Below, piece after piece: positions 18,496 through 27,795 of a stretch of 64,000 nt of DNA. Under the pieces are notes generated by a model, which did no database searches, had not been told where the DNA came from, and worked only from the letters and a program-made list of their open reading frames with translations. The stretch is from Streptomyces sp. DG1A-41 (GTDB lineage: Bacteria > Actinomycetota > Actinomycetes > Streptomycetales > Streptomycetaceae), in the NCBI RefSeq assembly GCF_037055355.1, contig NZ_CP146350.1, forward strand, positions 5,479,001-5,543,000, written 5' to 3'. Position 1 is the stretch's first letter. Each line of letters begins with the position of its first letter. The translations under genes and the position numbers were made by a program.

Positions 18496-18969
18496 TCATT
18501 GCACGCAGAACTCGTTCCCCTCCGGATCCGCCATCACAACCCACTCGCCGCCCTGCTCCGCCACCCGCCGCAGCGCACGCGCACCGAGCCCCTCCAGCCG
18601 TGCGACCTCCTTCTCGCGCCGCCCCGCGCCCGGGTGCAGATCGAGGTGGAGCCGGTTCTTGACCGTCTTCGCCTCCGGCACCCGCTGGAACAGCAGCCGC
18701 CGCCCCAGCCCGGTCCCGCTCTCCTCCTCGAACGGGTCCTCGGGGTGCCGTACGGCGACCAGGTCCCGGAAGGCGCGGCGGCCGTGGAACTCGACCGTGA
18801 GCTCCTTGGGCACGGCGCCGAAGCCGAGCAGCTTCTCGATGAGGGCGCTGTTGTCCTCGACCTCGTACCGGAGGGCGGCGGCCCAGAAGTCGGCCTGCGC
18901 GTGCGGGTCGTTCGCGTCGATGACGATCTTCCAGTGCACGGGGGCGGGGGATGCCGGGGTCTGTGTCAT
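18496..18969 (-). CDS. VOC/glyoxalase-like protein
   Basis: The 157-residue protein shows the paired beta-alpha-beta-beta-beta repeat of the vicinal-oxygen-chelate fold: IVIDANDPHAQADFWAAAL at the N-terminal half and VMADPEGNEFCV at the C terminus. Many such Streptomyces proteins are antibiotic-binding or unknown dioxygenase-like proteins. The ATG lies directly at one end of a 21-bp inverted repeat shared with the divergent CGNR gene. Confidence 0.9.
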   Translation of the reverse strand: MTQTPASPAPVHWKIVIDANDPHAQADFWAAALRYEVEDNSALIEKLLGFGAVPKELTVEFHGRRAFRDLVAVRHPEDPFEEESGTGLGRRLLFQRVPEAKTVKNRLHLDLHPGAGRREKEVARLEGLGARALRRVAEQGGEWVVMADPEGNEFCVQ

Positions 18970-18990
18970 GTAACCACTTATACTGGTTAC
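18970..18990. promoter_or_regulatory. Perfect inverted repeat and back-to-back leaderless promoters
   Basis: GTAACCA, a 7-bp spacer, and TGGTTAC form a perfect palindrome that fills exactly the whole gap between the divergent starts at 18969 and 18991. The spacer holds -10 elements for both directions: TATACT (18979-18984) six bases before the GTG, and TATAAG on the minus strand seven bases before the ATG. Both mRNAs would therefore be leaderless, and one bound dimer could shut off both genes. The CGNR protein next door is the obvious candidate regulator. Confidence 0.6.
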
Positions 18991-19614
18991 GTGAGTGCAC
19001 GCGCAGGGGAAACGCAGGACCGGACGCCCGGCCTGACGCTGGTGTCGTTCCGGGGGAAGACCTTCCGCTTCGACCCCGGCGCCCTGTGCCTGGAGCTGCT
19101 GACGACGGGCGGCCCCGGAGAGTTCGCGCGCTACGAGGTGCTGCACGAGCCCGCCGACCTGGTCGCCTGGACCGCACGCAGCCGCCTCCCGGACGGCCTG
19201 GACCTCACCGTCACCGAGGAGGAGCTGGAGCGCGTACGCGCCCTGCGCGACGCCGTGTTCCCGCTCGCCGCCGACCGCGCCCACGGCCGCCCCCTGCGAG
19301 CCGCCCACCTGGACGTGGTCAACGCCGCCGCGGCCGGGCCCCCGCTGGTCGCCCGCATCGAGCCGGACGGCACCCGCGCCTGGGCCCCGGGTGCCACCGG
19401 AGCCCACCTGCTCTCCACGGTCGCCAGGGACGCGATCGACCTGTTCACCGGCCCCTGCGCCCACCGCGTCCGCGAGTGCGGCGCCCACAACTGCTCCCTG
19501 CTCTTCGTCGACACCTCCCGCCCGGGCCGCCGCCGCTGGTGCGCGATGGAGCACTGCGGCAACCGCGAGAAGGCTCGGACGCACCGGTCCCGCCAGGCTC
19601 CCGGGACGCCGTGA
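18991..19614 (+). CDS. CGNR zinc-finger (ABATE domain) transcriptional regulator
   Basis: The GTG at 18991 gives 207 residues. The N-terminal part matches the stress-induced ABATE-type domain (CLELLTTGG ... LREALFRL-like VRALRDAVFPL). The C-terminal CGNR zinc finger is clear: CAHRVREC, then WCAMEHCGNREKARTHR with four Cys ligands. It is probably a DNA-binding regulator that controls itself and the divergent VOC gene through the palindrome between them. It converges on the HxlR gene with a 13-bp gap. Confidence 0.9.
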   Translation: MSARAGETQDRTPGLTLVSFRGKTFRFDPGALCLELLTTGGPGEFARYEVLHEPADLVAWTARSRLPDGLDLTVTEEELERVRALRDAVFPLAADRAHGRPLRAAHLDVVNAAAAGPPLVARIEPDGTRAWAPGATGAHLLSTVARDAIDLFTGPCAHRVRECGAHNCSLLFVDTSRPGRRRWCAMEHCGNREKARTHRSRQAPGTP

Positions 19615-19627
19615 CCTCCGCTGGCTC

Positions 19628-20083
19628 CTAGGGCGCCGTAGCTTCCGCGGCCCGTGCCTCCGCCTCGCGGGCGTCGTACGCGCTGCGGGCCGCGGCGATC
19701 TCCTCCTGGTGCCGCTCCGTCCAAGTCACCAGGGACTGGATGGTGGTGTGCAGCGTCCTGCCTAGGGAGGTCAGTTCGTACTCGACCCGCGGCGGCACGA
19801 CCGGGTGCACCGTCCGCTTCACCAGGCCGTCCCGCTCCAGCGACCGCAGGGTCACCGTCAGCATCCGCTGGCTGACCCCGTCGATCTCCCTGCGCAGCTC
19901 GGTGAAGCGCAGCCGCCGGTTCTCCAGCAGCGCGATGACGAGCAGCGACCACTTGTCGGCGATCCGGTCGAGGATCTGCCGGACCCGGCAGTCCTCGCGG
20001 GTGTCCCACTGGAAGGGATCGGCGTCGCCGTAGTCCACGGTGCTCTCGCAGTTACTCGGTGACTTCGAAGTGCCTTCTTCCAT
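19628..20083 (-). CDS. HxlR/MarR-type transcriptional regulator
   Basis: The 151-residue protein has the HxlR winged-helix domain at about residues 28-118, with DRIADKWSLLVIALLENRRLRFTEL and the recognition-helix region EIDGVSQRMLTVTLRSLERDGLV. Cys residues near the N terminus (NCES, EDCRVRQI) occur where other HxlR proteins sense quinones or aldehydes. It is divergent from the MFS exporter, which it probably represses. Confidence 0.93.
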   Translation of the reverse strand: MEEGTSKSPSNCESTVDYGDADPFQWDTREDCRVRQILDRIADKWSLLVIALLENRRLRFTELRREIDGVSQRMLTVTLRSLERDGLVKRTVHPVVPPRVEYELTSLGRTLHTTIQSLVTWTERHQEEIAAARSAYDAREAEARAAEATAP

Positions 20084-20113
20084 AGTCTCTCGATGCTCCC
20101 GCAGAGTGGTCGT

Positions 20114-20149
20114 GGTTACAAGAGGGAACCGACCCTCACTCGCGTAACC
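20114..20149. promoter_or_regulatory. Candidate HxlR operator between regulator and MFS gene
   Basis: GGTTAC (20114-20119) and GTAACC (20144-20149) are an inverted pair separated by 24 bp in the divergent promoter region. An inner GAGGG/CCCTC pair lies between them on a slightly offset centre. Confidence 0.4.
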
Positions 20150-20175
20150 GACTCTTGCAAAGGGAGTGTTGACTC

Positions 20176-21639
20176 ATGGCCACCCGTGCCTGGGCGCTGC
20201 TGTTCGTCCTCTGCGGAACGATCTTCCTCGAAGGCATCGACGTCGCGATGATGGCGGTGGCGATCCCGGCCATCCGCTCCGACCTCGGGCTGGCCACCGA
20301 CACCGCGGCCTGGGTGATGAGCGGCTACGTGCTCGGTTACGCGGGCTTCACCCTGTTAGGCGGCCGGGCGGCCGACCTGCTCGGACGGCGGCGGATGTTC
20401 CTGCTCTGGCTGGCCGTCTTCCTCGCCTTCTCGGGGCTCGGCGGCTTCGCGACCGAGGGCTGGATGCTGGTCGTCGCCCGGTTCGTCACGGGCGTCGCCG
20501 CCGCGTTCATGACACCGGCCGCGCTCTCCCTGATCACCACCTCGTACGCGGAGGGCCCCAAGCGCAACAAGGCCCTGCTGGTCTTCGCCGGAACGGGCGC
20601 CGCCGGCTTCTCCCTCGGCCTGGTCATCGGCGGTCTGCTCACCCAGCTCGGCTGGCGCTGGGTGTTCTTCGCGCCGGTGCTGCTGGCCGGGGCGCTGCTC
20701 GTCGCGGCCGTACGCCTGGTGCCCCGGCAGGACGGCCCGCCCGCGCGCCGGCGCGGGTTCGACCTGCCCGGGGTGATCACCGCCGCCGGCGCCATGCTGC
20801 TGGCCGCCTACACCGTCGTACGCCTCGAACACGGCCTGCACGACTGGCCGCTCACGGTGGTCTCCGGTCTCGCGGCGCTCGTCCTGGCGGGTGCGTTCGT
20901 CTTGGTCGAACGCCGCAGTCCGGATCCGCTCGTCCGGCTCGGCATCCTGCGCCAGGGCCCGGTCGTGCGCGCCGACCTGGGAGCGCTGCTCTTCCTCGGC
21001 GCCTTCTTCGGCTTCCAGTTCGTCGTCACGCTCTATCTTCAGGAACTGCGCGGCTGGTCGCCCCTGATGACGGCGGTGGCCCTGATCGTCATGGGTGTCG
21101 ACGCCGTCATCGCGCCGACGCTCACCCCGAAACTGGTCGCCCGCTTCGGCAACGCCCAGGTGATCGTCGGCGGCTTCGTCCTGGCCGTGATCGCATACGC
21201 GCTGTTCCTGCCGGTCGGCATGGACTGGTCCTACGTCGCCATGTTCCCGACGCTGTTCCTGGCGGGCCTCGCGTTCGCCCTGGCCTACGGGCCGCTGACG
21301 ATCGCGGCGACGGACGGGGTCACCGAGTCGGAGCAGGGCCTGGCCGGCGGGCTGCTGACCACCGCCACGCAGTTCGGTTCCGCGATCGGCATCTCGGCGG
21401 TGACCGCGGTCTACGGCCTGGCGTCCACCGGGTCCGGGCCCGAGGCCACGCTGTCGGCGTTCCGTGCGGCGCTGACCGTGCCGGTCGTCCTGGCGGTGCT
21501 GGGCGCGCTCGTCTCGGTGGTGAGTGTGCGGGAGGCCCGGCGGGCGGTGCGCAGGGCGTCCCAGGTGAGCAGTGTCAGCGCCAGCCACACCAGTGCGAAC
21601 CCGGCCAAGCGCTCCGGCGGCATCGCCTCGTGGAAGTAG
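20176..21639 (+). CDS. MFS drug exporter (DHA2/EmrB-like) with TTA codon
   Basis: The 487-residue protein has about 12-14 hydrophobic helices. It has the MFS loop motif GGRAADLLGRRRMF after helix 2 and the antiporter motif GTGAAGFSLGLVIGGLLTQ in helix 5. It should export a drug or toxic compound with proton coupling. A TTA leucine codon at 20356-20358 would need the rare bldA tRNA, tying expression to development. The MFS-like part ends near residue 455 (about base 21550); the last 30 residues are Ser/Ala-rich read-through into the antisense of rarD, and the two genes overlap by 229 bp. GGGAG precedes the ATG. Confidence 0.92.
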   Translation: MATRAWALLFVLCGTIFLEGIDVAMMAVAIPAIRSDLGLATDTAAWVMSGYVLGYAGFTLLGGRAADLLGRRRMFLLWLAVFLAFSGLGGFATEGWMLVVARFVTGVAAAFMTPAALSLITTSYAEGPKRNKALLVFAGTGAAGFSLGLVIGGLLTQLGWRWVFFAPVLLAGALLVAAVRLVPRQDGPPARRRGFDLPGVITAAGAMLLAAYTVVRLEHGLHDWPLTVVSGLAALVLAGAFVLVERRSPDPLVRLGILRQGPVVRADLGALLFLGAFFGFQFVVTLYLQELRGWSPLMTAVALIVMGVDAVIAPTLTPKLVARFGNAQVIVGGFVLAVIAYALFLPVGMDWSYVAMFPTLFLAGLAFALAYGPLTIAATDGVTESEQGLAGGLLTTATQFGSAIGISAVTAVYGLASTGSGPEATLSAFRAALTVPVVLAVLGALVSVVSVREARRAVRRASQVSSVSASHTSANPAKRSGGIASWK

Positions 21640-22424
21640 AAGACGCCGAGCAGGAACTGGAAGACCGGCGTCAGGTACTGCAACAGGCCGATCGTGGACA
21701 GGGGCACGCGGATGGCGGCCGCGCCGAAGCAGACCAGGGGCAGCGCGGTGACGATCCCGGCCGAGGCGAGCAGCGCCGCGTGTCCCGCGCCCTCGGTGGT
21801 GAAGGTGGAGTCGCCCTGCGCGGTCAGCCACACCAGGAAGCCGAGCGCGGGCAGGAACTGGACGACGGTCTCGGCGGCCAGCGACTCCACGCCGCCGAGG
21901 TTCAGCTTCTTCTTCACCAGCCCGTACGTGGCGAAGGAGAAGGCGAGGCCGAGGGAGATCCATGGGGGCCGGCCGTAGCCGACGGTCAGCACGACGACCG
22001 CCGCGCCGCCGGTCCCGACCGCCAGCCACTGCACCGGCCGCAGCCGCTCCTTCAGCAGCAGTACCCCCATCGCGATGGTGACCAGCGGGTTGATGAAGTA
22101 CCCGAGCGAGGCCTCGACGACGTGCCCGGAGTTCACGGACCAGATGTACAGGCCCCAGTTGACGGTGATGACCGTCGCGGCCACCGTGACGAGGCCCAGC
22201 CTGCGCGGCTGCCGCAGCAGCTCACCGGCCCAGGCCCAGCGGCGCAGCACGAGCAGGGCGGTGCCCACGAAGACCAGCGACCACACCATCCGGTGGGCCA
22301 GGATCTCCACCGCACCGGCGGGCTTCAGCAGGGGCCAGAACAGCGGGACGAGGCCCCACATCCCGTACGCCGCGAAGCCGTTCAGCAGTCCTATGTGCCG
22401 CTCACCCCTCGGCTTGCCGCTCAC
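21411..22424 (-). CDS. rarD: RarD-type EamA permease
   Basis: The GTG at 22424, preceded by GGAGGAGGAG, gives 337 residues. Ten hydrophobic helices in two EamA repeats are visible. RarD signatures include YGMWGLVPLFWPLL at the start, NWGLYIWSVN, SLGYFINPL in the first repeat and LLQYLTPVFQFLLGVFYFHE in the second. The substrate is unknown; chloramphenicol sensitivity or amino-acid export has been suggested for relatives. The last 40 residues (TLTTETSAPSTAR onward) are not membrane-like and are antisense to the MFS gene, so the real core ends near base 21540. Confidence 0.92.
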   Translation of the reverse strand: MSGKPRGERHIGLLNGFAAYGMWGLVPLFWPLLKPAGAVEILAHRMVWSLVFVGTALLVLRRWAWAGELLRQPRRLGLVTVAATVITVNWGLYIWSVNSGHVVEASLGYFINPLVTIAMGVLLLKERLRPVQWLAVGTGGAAVVVLTVGYGRPPWISLGLAFSFATYGLVKKKLNLGGVESLAAETVVQFLPALGFLVWLTAQGDSTFTTEGAGHAALLASAGIVTALPLVCFGAAAIRVPLSTIGLLQYLTPVFQFLLGVFYFHEAMPPERLAGFALVWLALTLLTWDALRTARRASRTLTTETSAPSTARTTGTVSAARNADSVASGPDPVDARP

Positions 22425-22474
22425 GGGCTCCTCCTCCGTACGTGGTGTTCCGAGTGCACGACGGTAACGCCGAG

Positions 22475-22526
22475 CGCCCCCGGCTGTCATGCCCGTATCG
22501 ATATACGGTCATGACGGCCGGGGGCG
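22475..22526. terminator. Very strong 24-bp hairpin between two leftward genes
   Basis: CGCCCCCGGC-T-GTCATG-C-CCGTAT pairs with ATACGG-T-CATGAC-G-GCCGGGGGCG around a CGAT loop, with one mismatch and one T-G pair. It lies 29 bp after the stop of the NmrA-type gene and 50 bp before the rarD start, so it should separate the two transcripts. Confidence 0.75.
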
Positions 22527-22554
22527 GGGCGGCTCAACGGCACGCCGGCGGAGT

Positions 22555-23409
22555 TCAGCCCTTGAGCGCCGCGGCGATGGCCTCGGAGAACGGGATGGTC
22601 GGGCGGCCGGTCAGCCGGGAGAGATCGCCGGTGGTGACGACCAGCTCGCCCTTCTCGATGGAGGCGTCCACGCCCGCGAACGTCCGCGCCAGCGGCTCGG
22701 GCAGGCCGGCGCCGGTCAGGATCCCGGTGAGCACCTCGGTCGAGACCGGGTTGTAGGTGATCTCCTTGCCGGTCTGGCGGCTCAGCTCGGCCGCGTACTC
22801 GGCGAAGCTCCAGGGGGTGTCGCCGCCCAGCTCGTACGTCTTGTTCTCGTGCCCCTCACCGGTCAGCACGGCGACGGCGGCAGCGGCGTAGTCGGCGCGG
22901 GCGGCGGAGGAGACCTTGCCCTCACCGGCGGCGGCCACGACCGCGTTGTGCTCCAGTACCGGGGCGAGGTTCTCGGTGTAGTTCTCGTGATACCAGCCGT
23001 TGCGCAGCAGGGTGTAGGGCGCGCCCGAGTCCAGCAGCAGCTCCTCGGTGCCGCGGTGGTCGTCGGCGAGCGCGGCGGTCAGGGTGCCCGGGGCGCTGGT
23101 GTAGGCGAGCAGGGCCACACCGGCCGCCTTGGCGGCGTCGATGACGGCCTTGTGCTGCTGCACACGGCCCTTGTCGAACTCGTTGCCGGAGACCAGCAGC
23201 ACCTTGTCACCGGCGGAGAAGAGGCCGTCGAAGGAGGCGGGCGCGTTGTAGTCGGCCAGCGCGATCCGCACGCCCCGGTCCGCGAAGTCGGCAGCCTTCT
23301 CCGCGTTGCGGACGACCGCGGTGATCTGCTCGGCGGGGACCTTCTCCAGCAGCTGCTCCACGACGTGACGGCCGAGATTTCCGGTGGCTCCGGTGACGAT
23401 GATGCTCAT
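22555..23409 (-). CDS. NmrA-type NAD(P)-binding quinone reductase (QorB/YtfG-like)
   Basis: The 284-residue protein begins IIVTGATGNLGRHVVEQLL, the Rossmann GxxGxxG motif. It continues as the atypical short-chain dehydrogenase family typified by E. coli YtfG (NADPH:quinone oxidoreductase 2), with LLRNGWYHENYTENL as the family's conserved segment. It probably reduces small quinones. In many Streptomyces a divergent HxlR gene controls it; here only a remnant of such a gene is left upstream. Confidence 0.9.
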   Translation of the reverse strand: MSIIVTGATGNLGRHVVEQLLEKVPAEQITAVVRNAEKAADFADRGVRIALADYNAPASFDGLFSAGDKVLLVSGNEFDKGRVQQHKAVIDAAKAAGVALLAYTSAPGTLTAALADDHRGTEELLLDSGAPYTLLRNGWYHENYTENLAPVLEHNAVVAAAGEGKVSSAARADYAAAAVAVLTGEGHENKTYELGGDTPWSFAEYAAELSRQTGKEITYNPVSTEVLTGILTGAGLPEPLARTFAGVDASIEKGELVVTTGDLSRLTGRPTIPFSEAIAAALKG

Positions 23410-23472
23410 GGGGCTGACTCTCCTTGTGGGGTGCGTTGGCACTAACCCTAGGGCGAGCGCTAACTGAAGGAA

Positions 23473-23497
23473 AGTACGCACTTTGGAGTAAGGTACT
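23473..23497. promoter_or_regulatory. Inverted AGTAC/GTACT operator, possibly orphaned
   Basis: AGTAC (23473-23477) and GTACT (23493-23497) flank GCACTTTGGAGTAAG between the reductase start and the HxlR remnant. The ACTTTGGAGT core is itself nearly symmetrical. It resembles HxlR-family operators. With the adjacent regulator broken, it may now be unoccupied or bound by another HxlR protein. Confidence 0.45.
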
Positions 23498-23500
23498 GGC

Positions 23501-23606
23501 ATGGCGGTAAGTGGCGGCGGTCCAGCGAGCTGCGCCGAGCACTGCGGGCCCTCGCGCAGTGGACGCACCGGCGCATGGACGACGTGGAGAAGGCATCCCG
23601 GGCATA
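23501..23606 (+). pseudogene. Remnant of an HxlR regulator gene
   Basis: Frame 1 from 23524 reads SELRRALRALAQWTHRRMDD followed by VEKASRAYA. This matches the usual HxlR C terminus (ALAxWxxxHMDxVxxAxxxYD). It is divergent from the NmrA-type gene, where a full HxlR gene normally sits. The DNA-binding middle part is missing, and an ATG at 23501 in another frame may be the old start. I infer an internal deletion that left only about 30 C-terminal codons. Confidence 0.5.
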
Positions 23607-23608
23607 CG

Positions 23609-23645
23609 CGAGGCCCGGGCCGCTTCCTGGCGGTCCCGGGCCTCG
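23609..23645. terminator. Bidirectional terminator hairpin
   Basis: CGAGGCCCGGG (23609-23619) and CCCGGGCCTCG (23635-23645) form a perfect 11-bp stem; CCGC and GCGG inside extend it. It sits 20 bp after the korB stop and just after the HxlR remnant, so it serves convergent transcripts. Confidence 0.75.
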
Positions 23646-23665
23646 TCGCCGTACGACGGTCGTGC

Positions 23666-24737
<1,072 letters not shown>

Positions 24738-24745
<8 letters not shown>

Positions 24746-26666
24746 CGATGGCCTCCTTCAGAGCCGCGGCGAGCTGCTCCGCCTTGAACGGCATACCGTT
24801 GACCTGGTTGTAGGAGTGGGCGTCCACCAGGTACTTCGCCCGGATGAGCGTGGCGAGCTGCCCGAGGTTCATCTCGGGGATCACCACCTTGTCGTAACGC
24901 CCGAGGACCGCGCCCAGATTCTTCGGGAAGGGGTTGAGGTGGCGCAGGTGGGCCTGCGCGATCGACTCCCCGGCCCGGCGCAGCCGCCGTACCGCGGCCG
25001 TGATCGGCCCGTACGTCGAGCCCCAGCCCAGGACCAGGAGGTTCGCCTCGTGCGGATCGTCCACCTCGAGGTCGGGGACCTCGATGCCGTCCACCTTCGC
25101 CTGCCGGGTGCGCACCATGAAGTCGTGGTTGGCCGGGGCGTAGGAGATGTTCCCGGTCCCGTCTTCCTTCTCGATGCCGCCGATGCGGTGCTCCAGGCCC
25201 GGGGTGCCCGGGATCGCCCAGGGGCGGGCCAGGGTCTGCGGGTCGCGCTTGTAGGGCCAGAACACCTCGCTGCCGTCGTCGAGGGTGTGGTTGGGGCCCT
25301 GCGCGAACCGCACCCGCAGGTCCGGCAGCTCCTCCAGGTCCGGGATACGCCACGGCTCGGAGCCGTTGGCCAGATAACCGTCGGACAGCAAGAACACCGG
25401 AGTCCGGTACGTCAGCGCGATCCGCGCGGCCTCCAGCGCGGCCTCGAAGCAGTCCGCCGGCGTGCGCGGCGCGACGATCGGGACCGGCGCCTCGCCGTTA
25501 CGCCCGAACATCGCCTGCAACAGATCGGCCTGCTCGGTCTTGGTGGGCAGACCGGTCGACGGCCCGCCACGCTGGATGTCCACGATCAGCAGCGGCAGCT
25601 CCAGCGACACGGCCAGACCGATCGTCTCCGACTTCAGCGCCACACCCGGACCGGAGGTCGTGGTCACGGCGAGGGACCCGCCGAAGGCCGCGCCCAGGGC
25701 CGCGCCGATACCGGCGATCTCGTCCTCGGCCTGGAAGGTCCGCACCCCGAAGTTCTTGTGCTTGCTCAGCTCGTGCAGGATGTCGGAGGCCGGCGTGATC
25801 GGGTACGACCCCAGGTACAGCGGCAGGTCCGCCTGCCGGGACGCGGCGATCAGGCCGTAGGACAGGGCGAGGTTGCCGGAGATGTTGCGGTAGACGCCCG
25901 GCGGGAACGCCGCGGCGGCCGGGGCGACCTCGTAGGAGACGGCGAAGTCCTCGGTGGTCTCGCCGAAGTTCCAGCCCGCCCGGAACGCGGCGATGTTCGC
26001 CGCGGCGATATCCGGCTTCTTCGCGAACTTCGACCTCAGGAATCTCTCCGTGCCCTCGGTGGGCCGGTGATACATCCACGACAGCAGGCCCAGCGCGAAC
26101 ATGTTCTTGCTGCGCTCGGCCTCCTTGCGGGTGAGGTCGAACTCCTTCAGCGCCTCCACGGTGAGCGTGGTCAGCGGCACGGGGTGGACCTGGTAGCCGT
26201 CCAGCGACCCGTCATCCAGCGGGCTGGTGTCGTAGCCGACCTTCTGCATCGCCCGCTTGGTGAACTCGTCCGTGTTGACGATCACCTCGGCACCGCGCGG
26301 CAGGTCCCCGATGTTCGCCTTCAGCGCGGCCGGGTTCATCGCCACCAGCACGTTCGGCGCGTCACCGGGCGTGAGGATGTCGTGATCGGCGAAGTGCAGC
26401 TGGAAGGACGACACACCCGGCAGAGTCCCGGCCGGCGCGCGGATCTCGGCCGGGAAGTTCGGCAGCGTCGACAGGTCGTTGCCGAACGACGCGGTCTCCG
26501 AGGTGAAACGGTCACCGGTGAGCTGCATACCGTCACCCGAGTCCCCCGCGAACCTGATGATCACCCGGTCGAGGCGCCGGACGTCCTTCGCGCCCGCCGC
26601 TTTGCGCTGCTCTCCTGCGACTGCTTCGTCGGCCTGCTCCGCTGGGCTACTGACCTGGCTGGTCAC
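24738..26666 (-). CDS. korA: 2-oxoacid:ferredoxin oxidoreductase, alpha subunit (gamma-alpha fusion)
   Basis: The 642-residue protein joins the gamma domain (about residues 35-210, starting IRFAGDSGDGMQLTG) to the alpha domain (about 230-600). The alpha part includes YPITPASDILHEL, AEDEIAGIGAALGAAFGG and TTSGPGVALKSE, all conserved in this family. KorA has no iron-sulfur site; KorB carries the cofactors. GTG at 26666 is preceded by GGGAGG. It is the first gene of korAB and is transcribed away from the regulator cluster. Confidence 0.95.
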
Positions 26667-26697
26667 TGAACTGGACCTCCCTCGAGGCGGCTGTCCG

Positions 26698-26711
26698 GGA
26701 AGGCCTTCCCG
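26698..26711. promoter_or_regulatory. 14-bp palindrome in the korA leader
   Basis: GGGAAGGCCTTCCC is a perfect palindrome 32 bp upstream of the korA start, between likely promoter and ribosome-binding site. It could be an operator or a mRNA hairpin. I found no second copy. Confidence 0.35.
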
Positions 26712-26890
26712 CAGGCGTTCCCAGGATCAACACTACGACCGCAAGGGCCGCCTCCTTCGGGTCATTCGCATGTTGGACACGACTTTGAGACGAGAAGGCG
26801 CCCCGACTTGCCCTGTTCTCCGATCCCTGGTGCTGACCTTCAAGACGCTCCGTGCCCGCCCCGCGGTTCGGTCGGGGACTGGCCGGCCGG

Positions 26891-27562
26891 TCAGGAATTC
26901 AGGTATCTCAGCACGGCCAGCACCCGGCGGTGGTCCCCCTCGCTCTGGGAGAGCCCGAGCTTCAGGAAGATGTTGCTGACGTGCTTCTCGACCGCCCCGT
27001 CGCTCACCACGAGCTGCCGGGCGATCGCCGAGTTCGTCCGCCCCTCGGCCATCAGCCCCAGTACCTCCCGCTCCCGCGGGGTCAGCCTCGCGAGCACGTC
27101 CTGCTTACGGCTGCGGCCCAGCAACTGCGCGACGACCTCCGGGTCGAGGGCCGTACCGCCCTCGGCCACCCGCACCACCGCGTCCACGAACTCACGCACC
27201 TCGGCCACCCGGTCCTTCAGCAGATAGCCGACGCCCCGGCTGGACCCCGCCAGCAGCTCCGTGGCGTAGCGCTCCTCCACGTACTGTGACAGCACCAGCA
27301 CGCCGAGCCCCGGGTGCGCCTTGCGCAACTGCACCGCCGCCCGCACCCCCTCGTCGGTGTGCGTCGGCGGCATCCGTACGTCGGCGACCACGACGTCCGG
27401 CAGTCCGCCCTGCGCGTCCAGCTCCGTGATGGTCTTGATCAGCGCCGCCCCGTCTCCGACCCCGGCGACGACCTCGTGCCCGCGGTCGGTCAGCAGCCGG
27501 GTCAGGCCCTCCCTGAGCAGCACTGAATCCTCGGCGATGACCACCCGCACCCTGTCCTCCAC
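26891..27562 (-). CDS. NarL/FixJ-type response regulator
   Basis: The GTG at 27562 has a GGGGGG stretch upstream and gives 223 residues. The receiver domain starts VRVVIAEDSVLLREGL (acidic pair Glu-Asp) with the phosphorylated Asp in VADVRMP. The C-terminal LuxR helix-turn-helix reads LTPREREVLGLMAEGRTNSAIA and ends VEKHVSNIFLKLGL. It is transcribed in the same direction as two histidine kinase genes, 233 bp downstream of the nearer one, and is the likely partner of one or both. Confidence 0.95.
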   Translation of the reverse strand: MEDRVRVVIAEDSVLLREGLTRLLTDRGHEVVAGVGDGAALIKTITELDAQGGLPDVVVADVRMPPTHTDEGVRAAVQLRKAHPGLGVLVLSQYVEERYATELLAGSSRGVGYLLKDRVAEVREFVDAVVRVAEGGTALDPEVVAQLLGRSRKQDVLARLTPREREVLGLMAEGRTNSAIARQLVVSDGAVEKHVSNIFLKLGLSQSEGDHRRVLAVLRYLNS

Positions 27563-27795
27563 GATGTTCGGCCCCCCACAGCCAGACGCCGCCCGTCCGC
27601 GGCCCACAACGGCTCCGCGCCCACCCGTGCGACGGGTCCAGCATTTCAGGATCGGGCGCTGGATGGGGGCGGACCGGCTTGTTGTCCGGCCGAACCTCCC
27701 GATCCGGCCGAACCTCCCGGTCCGACCGGTTCGGGTGTGGGGAGGGCGAAGGCAGGGGGTTCATTGACCGAAGGCCATCTCACGTGCGCGTCAGG

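Noticed and set aside
20166..22514. Plus-strand frame of about 780 codons across MFS and rarD
   Set aside because: Both underlying genes have clear membrane-protein signatures. This frame is Arg/Gly-rich nonsense.
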